Assembly (NCBI RefSeq): GCF_024172085.1
Contig: NZ_JAMZDZ010000001.1
Span: forward strand, 992,001 to 1,056,000
Direction of reading: 5' to 3'
Length of the DNA: 64,000 nucleotides
Source: Hamadaea flava
Lineage (GTDB): Bacteria; Actinomycetota; Actinomycetes; Mycobacteriales; Micromonosporaceae
Under the pieces are notes generated by a model. The model was not told where the DNA came from. It searched no databases and saw only the letters and a list, made by a program, of their open reading frames with translations. The translations under genes and the position numbers were made by a program. This document shows positions 53,066 through 59,554 of this stretch, in pieces. Numbering within the stretch: position 1 is the first letter of the stretch; every line of letters starts with the position of its first letter.

Positions 53066-53104
53066 AAGGGCGGGCCGTGACGTTCATCGTCACGGCCCGC
53101 CCTT
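53066..53104. terminator. Perfect 17-bp-stem terminator
   Basis: AAGGGCGGGCCGTGACG pairs perfectly with CGTCACGGCCCGCCCTT, loop TTCAT, followed by TAT. It lies 15 bp after the lysozyme-fold gene and 18 bp before the end of the convergent gene, so it serves both. Confidence 0.93.
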
Positions 53105-53122
53105 TATGCGTTGACCGGGGCG

Positions 53123-54100
53123 CTACGCAGCTCGTGGCGAGTGGACGATTCGGCCCAGCAACTCGTCGCGGATGCCGGGGCGGCTGCCGAACACGAGCAG
53201 GAACGCGGCCTCCCGGACCAGCCGTTGGGCGGCGGAATCGAGCAGCACCGACCGGCTGCCGGTCTGGACCGCCAGCACCGTCGCGCAACGCATCGCCAGC
53301 TCGGACGCGGTCGCCCGGGCGGCCGGGGTCGATGTCGCGTCGGCCGTCAGCAGCGCGGTGCGGCAGGCGGCCACCTCCGCCGACAGTTGCGGGACGGCCG
53401 GGGCGTCACCCAGCAGCCGGACACAGCGCTCCGCGACACCGAGCGCCAGGAATCCGTTGAGCGCCCAGCCCGACGCCTCCCGGGCGGCCCAGTCGGCGTA
53501 CGGCTCGGCGGCCACCAGGCGATCCGCCGGAAGGAGGTGATCGGCGAACGACACCGTCGCCGTCCGGCTGGCATTGGCCGCCGACAACGGAACCACGGTC
53601 GCCCGCAGGGTGTCCGACTCGACGGCGTCGACGAAGAAGAACCGGACCCAGCCGTCGTCGCCGACCGCCGCCACGTGCAGCACGTCGATGAGATCCCAAC
53701 CGGTGACCCAGGCCGCCTCCCCGGTCAGCCGCCAACCCCCGGCCGACTCGTACGCCTTGAGCCCGCTGGCGCCCGGCCGGGCGCCCGAATGGGCGATCCC
53801 GCCACGGAGATCGCCCCGTCCCAACGACGCCTGCCACTTCTCGCGTACACCCGGCTCGTCGGAAGAACCCGCCGCCCGCAGCGGCCCGCGATGCTGGAGC
53901 CAGACGAAGGCGGTGGCCAGGCAGCCGCCCGCGAACGTCGCCACCAGCGGTCCCACCTGCTCGATCGGACCGCCGACCGCCTCGTAGAAGCCCTCGCGGG
54001 CGAGCAGGTCCAGCTGCGACACCGGTACGCGCTCGGCTCGGTCGACCGCGCCGGCCGCCGGAAACAGCACCTCGTCGGCGATCCGCGCGGCCGTGTTCAT
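53123..54100 (-). CDS. Acyl-CoA dehydrogenase-like protein
   Basis: About 325 residues. Acyl-CoA dehydrogenase fold pieces are visible: N-terminal helices (LDLLAREGFYEAVGG), the middle beta domain (GGWRLTGEAAWVTGWDLIDVLHVAAV) and the C-terminal helical bundle. No clear catalytic Glu could be assigned, and the length is shorter than typical, so it may belong to the flavin monooxygenase/dibenzothiophene-desulphurisation branch or be non-catalytic. Two adjacent ATGs (54103, 54100) are both possible. Divergent from egtA. Confidence 0.75.
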   Translation of the reverse strand: MNTAARIADEVLFPAAGAVDRAERVPVSQLDLLAREGFYEAVGGPIEQVGPLVATFAGGCLATAFVWLQHRGPLRAAGSSDEPGVREKWQASLGRGDLRGGIAHSGARPGASGLKAYESAGGWRLTGEAAWVTGWDLIDVLHVAAVGDDGWVRFFFVDAVESDTLRATVVPLSAANASRTATVSFADHLLPADRLVAAEPYADWAAREASGWALNGFLALGVAERCVRLLGDAPAVPQLSAEVAACRTALLTADATSTPAARATASELAMRCATVLAVQTGSRSVLLDSAAQRLVREAAFLLVFGSRPGIRDELLGRIVHSPRAA

Positions 54101-54200
54101 CATCCGGCGAAGATACCGCAACACAAGCTGGCCTTCTGGATACTTCACATTTCCCATATGATTTATGGATATCTTTGTCTCCGCCGAGCCGGAGGGCGCC

Positions 54201-55511
54201 ATGAACGCTCGCCCCTCGTCCGTAACCCCGGCAGTACCCGACACGCCACCGGAACCCGAACCCGCGCGCCCGATCGGCGAGCGCGCGGCCGAGGAGTTCG
54301 TCGCGGCGCGCACCGTTCACCCGGGGGCCGACCCGCAACTCGGAGTCGAGCTGGAATGGCTGCTCGTGGACAAACGGCAGCCGCGCGAACGAATACCGTT
54401 CGACACCGCGCAGGCGGCCCTGGCCGACGCCGCCGGATTCCCCACGCTGGCCACGCTGACCTGGGAACCGGGCGGCGCGCTCGAACTCAGTTCCCGGCCC
54501 GCGAGCACGGTCCCCGCCGCCCTGGCCGAGATGACCACCGATCTGGCCGCCGTTCGCTCGGCGCTCGGCAAGGCCGGGATCTCGCTGGTCGGCGCGGGGC
54601 TGGATCCCGTCCGGCCGCCGCACCGCCTGCTCGACGCGCCCCGGTACGCGGCGATGGAGGCCTACCTGGACCGCCGGGGCGACGCCGGACGATGGATGAT
54701 GACCGGCACCGCCTCCGTGCAAGTGTGTGTCCATTCCGGACACGAAGGCCGGGGCCCGCTCGGCTTCCGGGAACGGTGGCGGCTCGCCCACGACCTCGGG
54801 CCGGTCCTGGTGGCGACCTTCGCGAACTCGCCGATCGCCCGGGGCCTGCCGACCGGCTGGCGGTCGACGCGGCAAGCGATCTGGGCCGCGCTCGATCCGA
54901 GCCGTACGCGAGCGCCGGTCGGCGACGATCCCCGCGAAGCCTGGGCGCGGTACGCCCTCGACGCCGGCGTGCTCTGCGTCCGCACCGAGAACGGACCATG
55001 GCTGGTGCCGGACGGACTGACGTTCCGCGACTGGATCCGCACCGGGCTGCCTCGTCCGCCGACCGCCGACGACTTGGCCTATCACCTGACCACGCTGTTT
55101 CCACCGGTACGCCCCCGCGGCTACCTGGAGCTGCGGATGATCGACGCCCAGCCCGGCGATCGCTGGACCGTGCCGTTCGCCGTCGCGACCGCGTTGCTCA
55201 CCGACGCGCGGGCGGCCGACCGAGCGGCCGACGCCTGCGAACCGTTACGGCGTGTGCCGAGAGTGTGGCAGGACGCGGCCCGCCACGGGCTGACCCGGCC
55301 GGCGTTCGCCACCGCCGCGGCGACCTGTTTCGAGGCGGCGCTCGACGCCCTGCCGCGATTGGGCGCACCGCCACTGGTCAGCGCCCGCGTCGCCCAGTAC
55401 GCCGAACGCTTCGTCGCGCGCGGGCTGACGCCCGCCGACACTCTGCTCGACAAGCTGCGTGTCCGATCGGAGGATGATCAGGCCGCCCTGTGGACAGCCT
55501 CAGAGCAATAG
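54201..55511 (+). CDS. egtA: Glutamate-cysteine ligase EgtA (ergothioneine pathway)
   Basis: 436 residues. GCS2-like ligase making gamma-glutamylcysteine, the sulphur donor for EgtB in ergothioneine biosynthesis. Family features: GVELEWLLVD near the N-terminus, TWEPGGALELSSRP, MMTGTASVQVCVHSG and YLELRMIDAQPGDRW. The ATG at 54201 has GGAGGG closely upstream, whereas the ATG at 54165 has none. No egtB, egtC or egtD follows, unlike the usual egtABCDE cluster; the next genes encode an ABC exporter. Confidence 0.9.
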   Translation: MNARPSSVTPAVPDTPPEPEPARPIGERAAEEFVAARTVHPGADPQLGVELEWLLVDKRQPRERIPFDTAQAALADAAGFPTLATLTWEPGGALELSSRPASTVPAALAEMTTDLAAVRSALGKAGISLVGAGLDPVRPPHRLLDAPRYAAMEAYLDRRGDAGRWMMTGTASVQVCVHSGHEGRGPLGFRERWRLAHDLGPVLVATFANSPIARGLPTGWRSTRQAIWAALDPSRTRAPVGDDPREAWARYALDAGVLCVRTENGPWLVPDGLTFRDWIRTGLPRPPTADDLAYHLTTLFPPVRPRGYLELRMIDAQPGDRWTVPFAVATALLTDARAADRAADACEPLRRVPRVWQDAARHGLTRPAFATAAATCFEAALDALPRLGAPPLVSARVAQYAERFVARGLTPADTLLDKLRVRSEDDQAALWTASEQ

Positions 55512-55542
55512 GGGTCAACCCTGATGGTTCCGCGTTGACCCC
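55511..55542. promoter_or_regulatory. Inverted repeat between egtA and ABC exporter
   Basis: GGGGTCAAC and GTTGACCCC form perfect 9-bp arms 14 bp apart, starting at the egtA stop codon. It could terminate egtA or act as an operator: GTTGACC resembles a -35 element for the ABC genes, and GTAGGAC follows before the start codon. Confidence 0.55.
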
Positions 55543-55560
55543 GTAGGACACACTGTGCCG

Positions 55561-56478
55561 ATGGGCAGTGAGATCACCAACGGTGAGATCGTCGTGTCCG
55601 GCCTGACCAAACACTACAAACAGGTCAAGGCCGTCGACGGGCTGTCGTTCACCGTGAAGCCGGGGCGTGTGACCGGTTTCCTCGGGCCGAACGGCGCCGG
55701 CAAGACCACCACGTTGCGAATGTTGTTGAACCTCGTCCGTCCCACCGCCGGGACGGCGACCATCGGCGGAAAGCGATACGCCGACCTGAGCGACCCGATG
55801 AGCGGCGTCGGGGCGGTGCTGGAGGCGTCCAGCGCGCACAAGGGCCGGACCGGCCGCAATCACCTCCGGGTGATCTGCGCGGCGGCAGGGCTGCCGTCGG
55901 CGCGGGCCGACGAGGTGCTCGAGATCGTCGGGCTGACCCCGGCGGCGAACCGGAAGTTCAAGGGCTACTCGCTGGGCATGCGCCAGCGGCTCGGCATCGC
56001 GACGGCGATGCTCGGCAACCCGCAGGTGCTCATCCTCGACGAGCCGGCCAACGGCCTGGACCCCGAGGGCATCCGCTGGATGCGTGACTTCCTGCAGTCC
56101 CTGGCCGCCCAGGGCCGGACCATCCTCGTCTCCAGCCACCTGCTCTCGGAGATGGAGCTGCTCGCCGACGACGTCGTCATCATCGCGGCCGGCAAGCTCG
56201 TCGCGCAGGGCGCCGTCGGCGACATCGTCGGCAACATGGGCGACGGCGGCCTGGTCCGGGTGCGAACGCCCAAGCCGGACGAGCTGATCGCGGCGCTGGA
56301 CTCGGCGAGCGTCGTACGCCAGGAGGACGGCGCGCTCGTCGTCACCGGCACGACCGCCGCCGTCGTCGGCGAAGCGGCCCTCCGGGCCGGGGTGGCTCTG
56401 CACGAACTGGTCACCGAACGGCCCGACCTCGAACGGGTCTTCCTCGACCTGACCGCCGGCAAGGAGGCGATCCGATGA
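55561..56478 (+). CDS. ABC transporter ATP-binding protein (exporter, DrrA/CcmA-like)
   Basis: About 305 residues. Walker A GPNGAGKTT, signature YSLGMRQRLGIA (LSxG form degenerated to YSLGM), Walker B VLILDEPANGLDPEG and H-loop LVSSHLL, then a C-terminal regulatory tail typical of ABC-2 drug or lipid exporters. The ATG at 55561 is preferred; a GTG two codons earlier is possible. The start of the permease gene overlaps its stop (ATGA). Substrate unknown. Confidence 0.92.
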   Translation: MGSEITNGEIVVSGLTKHYKQVKAVDGLSFTVKPGRVTGFLGPNGAGKTTTLRMLLNLVRPTAGTATIGGKRYADLSDPMSGVGAVLEASSAHKGRTGRNHLRVICAAAGLPSARADEVLEIVGLTPAANRKFKGYSLGMRQRLGIATAMLGNPQVLILDEPANGLDPEGIRWMRDFLQSLAAQGRTILVSSHLLSEMELLADDVVIIAAGKLVAQGAVGDIVGNMGDGGLVRVRTPKPDELIAALDSASVVRQEDGALVVTGTTAAVVGEAALRAGVALHELVTERPDLERVFLDLTAGKEAIR

Positions 56479-57296
56479 GGCTGATCCGCAGCGAGTTCCT
56501 GAAGATCCGCACCACCAACGTGTGGTGGCTGTTCGTCCTCGGCACGCTGGGCCTCTGGGCGATATCGTTCTTCTTCAACGTCCTGCAGGCGCACTTCGTC
56601 CTCAACCCCGAAGGCGTGCCGGACGACCAGGCGGCGACCTTCAGCGCGATGGCCAAACCGGCCGCGCTGACGGCGTACCTGGCGACGAGCGGGCAGTACT
56701 TCGGGCTGATGTTCGTGATGTTGCTGGGCATCCTGACGGTGACCAACGAGTTCCATCACCAGACGGCCACGACGACCTTCCTGGCGACCCCGCACCGGAC
56801 CTCGGTCATCATCGCGAAGACGGTCGCGGCGGCCATCTTCGGCTTCCTGCTATGGCTGCTGACGACCATCCTCAGCGTCGTCGGCACGGTCATCTTCCTC
56901 AACATCGAGAACGCGGAAGCGGCGTTCGGCGACTCGGCGGTCATCCGGTCGATCCTGCTGAACCTGATCGCGTTCGCGCTGTGGGGCCTCATCGGCGTCG
57001 GCTTCGGCGTCCTGATCCGCAGCCAGATCGGGGCCACCGTCACGGCGCTGATCCTGTACCTCGTCGGCACCATCGCGGTCTCGATCATCGTCCAGCTGCT
57101 CTACGTGTGGCTGGAACAGGAGTGGATCAAGCAGCTCCAGTGGGTGATGCCGTCGATCGCGTCGAGCCTGCTCGTCAGCGGGGTCGACCTACCGGACCAG
57201 CCGCACTACTGGGTCGGCGGGCTCGTCCTGCTCGCCTGGGCCGCGGTCACCGGCGTCATCGGCACCCTCATCACCCGCAACCGCGACATCTCCTAA
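56475..57296 (+). CDS. ABC-2 type exporter permease
   Basis: 273 residues with six hydrophobic helices. It starts MRLIRSEFLKIRTTNVWW, the common N-terminus of ABC-2 permeases partnered with DrrA-like ATPases, and has the conserved TNEFHHQTATTTFLATPHR loop. Translationally coupled to the ATPase by an ATGA overlap. Export of a hydrophobic compound or lipid is the general role. Confidence 0.92.
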   Translation: MRLIRSEFLKIRTTNVWWLFVLGTLGLWAISFFFNVLQAHFVLNPEGVPDDQAATFSAMAKPAALTAYLATSGQYFGLMFVMLLGILTVTNEFHHQTATTTFLATPHRTSVIIAKTVAAAIFGFLLWLLTTILSVVGTVIFLNIENAEAAFGDSAVIRSILLNLIAFALWGLIGVGFGVLIRSQIGATVTALILYLVGTIAVSIIVQLLYVWLEQEWIKQLQWVMPSIASSLLVSGVDLPDQPHYWVGGLVLLAWAAVTGVIGTLITRNRDIS

Positions 57297-57355
57297 CTCG
57301 CACTCTCGGACGCGCTTTTCGGCGCCTTCGTGCGCCGGCGTCCGCGCTTTGGGCG

Positions 57356-57413
57356 CTGGATCAGGGTTCCGGGCCGAATCTTGGGTCAAGATTCGACTTG
57401 GAGCCCTGATCTG
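57356..57413. repeat. GATC-type intergenic palindrome, copy 2 of the CTGGATCA family
   Basis: Same family as 51047-51105 but inverted: starts CTGGATCAGGGTTCCGGG, has the core AATCTTG-GGT-CAAGATT, and ends CCCTGATCTG. Lies between the convergent ends of the ABC permease and the SUFU gene. Confidence 0.8.
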
Positions 57414-57445
57414 TTTGGTTGCGTCCGCGCTTCGCGCGACGGCTG

Positions 57446-58066
57446 TCACCAGAGGGACGGGCGCGACGGGTCGATCACATGCAGCGGGACCTTCTCCCCG
57501 AGCGCGTCGAGCACCACCTGCGCGCCGGCTTCCTGCGCGGCGGCGTACTCGGCGTCGGTGAGCGCCACGATCTGCAGGAACGCCAGCCCGCCGAACGGCG
57601 TCGGGATGGTGCCCAGCTCACTGTCCACAGTGAAGCCCAGCGCGGCCAGCCGGGTGTCCCGGTCGCCCAGCGTCAACCGGCCCGGCCGCAGCGTCTGCCC
57701 CGGCGCGAACCACTCCCCCGTCGCGTGCACGTACGCCGACAGCTGCTGGATCAGCATGACCGCCCAGGCCGGCGGCGCTTCCCCGGCCGGACGGCGTACG
57801 GCGCGGAGGGTGAACTCGAACCCGAAACCGGAGTCCACCGGGTTCTCACTGTGCTTCTCGTACAGCTCCGACATCCCGTAGCTGATCAGGTGCCAGTGCG
57901 GCACCGGATCCTCCCGCGCGAAGATGCTGATCCCGTCGAGCGCCTCCACGCCGCCCAGGTAGGACGGCAGTTCCGGGGCGACATGCAGCGGGACCGCGTC
58001 ACCGTAGAGCCGCTCCAACGCGGCGTCGATCGCGCTCCAGCCAGGCGCCGAGTCATCGCCCACCAT
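57446..58066 (-). CDS. Suppressor-of-fused (SUFU) domain protein
   Basis: 206 residues. SUFU-type pattern: WHLISYGMSELYEKHSENP, SGFGFEFTLRAVR, GGLAFLQIVALTDAEYAA. In bacteria SUFU proteins are mostly immunity proteins of polymorphic toxins or of unknown role. No toxin gene is adjacent. The upstream gene on the same strand encodes a 45-residue membrane peptide (35-bp gap). Confidence 0.88.
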   Translation of the reverse strand: MVGDDSAPGWSAIDAALERLYGDAVPLHVAPELPSYLGGVEALDGISIFAREDPVPHWHLISYGMSELYEKHSENPVDSGFGFEFTLRAVRRPAGEAPPAWAVMLIQQLSAYVHATGEWFAPGQTLRPGRLTLGDRDTRLAALGFTVDSELGTIPTPFGGLAFLQIVALTDAEYAAAQEAGAQVVLDALGEKVPLHVIDPSRPSLW

Positions 58067-58101
58067 GCACGCACGGTACCCCGCGAATCGCGGAGCTCAA
58101 C

Positions 58102-58239
58102 CTACTTCTTCTTGCCGAAGATGGACCGGATCGCGAACCAGAGGATGGCGACGCCGATCGCGATGCCGACCAACCGCAGATAGCCCTGTTCGCTCCAGCC
58201 CTGGCCAGGGGTGTCGGCCAGGAGGGTGAGTCGGCGCAT
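58102..58239 (-). CDS. 45-residue single-pass membrane protein
   Basis: A short gene with GGAG five bases before the ATG. A polar N-terminus (MRRLTLLADTPGQGWSEQGY) is followed by one transmembrane helix (VGIAIGVAILWFAIRSIF) and the ending GKKK. It lies 67 bp from the divergent hemerythrin gene and upstream of SUFU. Small, but the ribosome site and helix make it credible. Function unknown. Confidence 0.65.
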   Translation of the reverse strand: MRRLTLLADTPGQGWSEQGYLRLVGIAIGVAILWFAIRSIFGKKK

Positions 58240-58306
58240 CGGCACTCCGTGAGGGTTTCGGAATCCGGCCGGGCGGGCACATTCCTGGTCGACCGAAGGA
58301 GGAGCT

Positions 58307-58960
58307 TTGACTGTAACGGATCCGGAGGGCTGGGAGTCCGAGGAGTGGGGCGGGCGCAGCATCGCGCGCGTTCTCGCCGATGAGCACACCCGGCTCCAGA
58401 CCCTCCTTGACGACGCCCTGGCGGCGACCGGCCCGGCCTTCGCAGGTGGAGAGACAGCCGCTGGAGCGACATCCGCTGGAGCGACCCCGCCGCGGCAGGT
58501 CGCCGACGCGTTCATCGCCGCGATGAGCCGCCACCTGTCCGCCGAGGAGCAGGAGCTCTACCCGGCCGCCCGCACGGCCCTCGACAACGGCGATCGGCTT
58601 GTCGACGACGAGATCGAGGCCGATCGGGAGATCCTGCGCGTGCTCGCCGATCTGCACAAGGCGGACCCGGACGGCGAGGACTTCGCCGCCCTGCTCGCAC
58701 GGGCCGACCTGCACCTGCGCCGGCACGTACGCACCGCCGACGAGGACATCTTCCCGGAGCTGCGCCGCCGGCTCGACCGGGAGCAGCAGGTGAAGCTGGG
58801 CAACCGGATCGACATCTTCGAGGAGGCCGCACCGACCCGGCCGCACCCGAACACGCCCTCGACCCCGCCGCTGAACAAGGTCGTCGACCCCGCGATCGGC
58901 ACCGTCGACAAGGTGCGCGACGCACTCTCCGGCCGCAAGACGCGTCCGCAGGACTTGTAG
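58307..58960 (+). CDS. Hemerythrin-like (HHE) protein
   Basis: 217 residues. Four-helix HHE domain: ARVLADEHTRLQTLLDDAL, IAAMSRHLSAEEQELYPAA, EADREILRVLADLH, LLARADLHLRRHVRTADEDIFPEL; the His and Glu residues can bind a di-iron centre for O2, NO or redox sensing. A disordered Pro-rich tail follows. Start TTG with AAGGAGGAG upstream. A strong palindrome follows the stop by 9 bp. Confidence 0.87.
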   Translation: MTVTDPEGWESEEWGGRSIARVLADEHTRLQTLLDDALAATGPAFAGGETAAGATSAGATPPRQVADAFIAAMSRHLSAEEQELYPAARTALDNGDRLVDDEIEADREILRVLADLHKADPDGEDFAALLARADLHLRRHVRTADEDIFPELRRRLDREQQVKLGNRIDIFEEAAPTRPHPNTPSTPPLNKVVDPAIGTVDKVRDALSGRKTRPQDL

Positions 58961-58969
58961 CCCCAGCCC

Positions 58970-59021
58970 GTGATCTTGAATGGAAAACGCTGTCATAGCA
59001 ACGCTTTCCATTCAAGATCAC
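58970..59021. terminator. 20-bp-stem palindrome after the hemerythrin gene
   Basis: Arms GTGATCTTGAATGGAAAACG and CGCTTTCCATTCAAGATCAC match at 19 of 20 positions, with a 12-base loop. It begins 9 bp after the hemerythrin stop and runs directly into the tandem repeat at 59021. Likely terminator; same general type as the other GATC palindromes. Confidence 0.8.
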
Positions 59022-59170
59022 CCGGCCGGAGCGCACCCGGCCGGAGCGCACCCGGCTGGAGCGCACCCGGCTGGAGCACACCCGGCTGGAGCACACCCGG
59101 CTCGAGCGCACCCGGCTGGGGCGCACCCGGCCGGAGCGCAGCCGGCCGGAGCGCACCCGGCCGGAGTGCG
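59021..59170 (+). repeat. Ten tandem copies of a 15-bp unit
   Basis: Exactly ten 15-base units of consensus CCCGGCYGGAGCGCA, with no insertion or deletion and a few substitutions (CACA in units 4-5, CTCG in unit 6, GCCGG in unit 9). The block sits between two long hairpins (58970-59021 and 59179-59226) in the intergenic space. Because the unit is a multiple of three, an open frame (HPAGA repeats) exists by default, but no ribosome site supports it. Confidence 0.92.
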
Positions 59171-59178
59171 CAGAAAAC

Positions 59179-59226
59179 GATCTAGGCGGGAAATGGTCGC
59201 TCAGGCAACCGTTTCCCGCCTAGATC
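59179..59226. repeat. 15-bp-stem palindrome closing the tandem-repeat block
   Basis: GATCTAGGCGGGAAA pairs perfectly with TTTCCCGCCTAGATC around an 18-base loop. It lies 8 bp after the last 15-bp unit and 52 bp before the end of the minus-strand small gene, for which it may be the terminator. Confidence 0.8.
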
Positions 59227-59278
59227 ATTTACGGTGGCTCGCACGGACGGCTCGCAGGGCCCGCGCGAACCCAGTGGG

Positions 59279-59455
59279 TCAGCGGCGACGGCCCCGCCAG
59301 GCTGCCCGAGGTGCCCACCCGGCCAGGCTCAGGGCTACGAACAGCAGGCCCGCGGTGTTGAGCGTCGACGAGTTGACGATGTTGTTGGTCGACACGTCCA
59401 GCCACTGCACGAGCAGCGAGAGCGCGAAGAGCACAACTCCGATCCAGGCGAACAT
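59279..59455 (-). CDS. 58-residue two-helix membrane protein
   Basis: ATG preceded by AAGGGG (7-base spacing). Two hydrophobic helices (WIGVVLFALSLLVQWL and TAGLLFVALSLAGW) are separated by a short polar loop with NIVNSSTLN; the basic tail is RAAWRGRRR. Divergent from the penicillin acylase gene by 99 bp. Probably a small integral membrane protein of unknown function. Confidence 0.7.
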   Translation of the reverse strand: MFAWIGVVLFALSLLVQWLDVSTNNIVNSSTLNTAGLLFVALSLAGWAPRAAWRGRRR

Positions 59456-59554
59456 CTTTGACCCCTTCACATTGAGGGCGCTAAACGTTACTGTCCGGTA
59501 AACGCGACAACCTTTCGCATTACCCGAGAGTTCCGTCGTGAAGGGACACTGCCC

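Noticed and set aside
59021-59170. CRISPR array
   Set aside because: Units are contiguous 15-mers without spacers, and no cas genes are present.
58980-59501. Plus-strand open frame with HPAGA pentapeptide repeats
   Set aside because: The repeat unit is 15 bp, so any frame stays open. There is no ribosome site, it starts inside a hairpin, and it runs over the minus-strand small gene.
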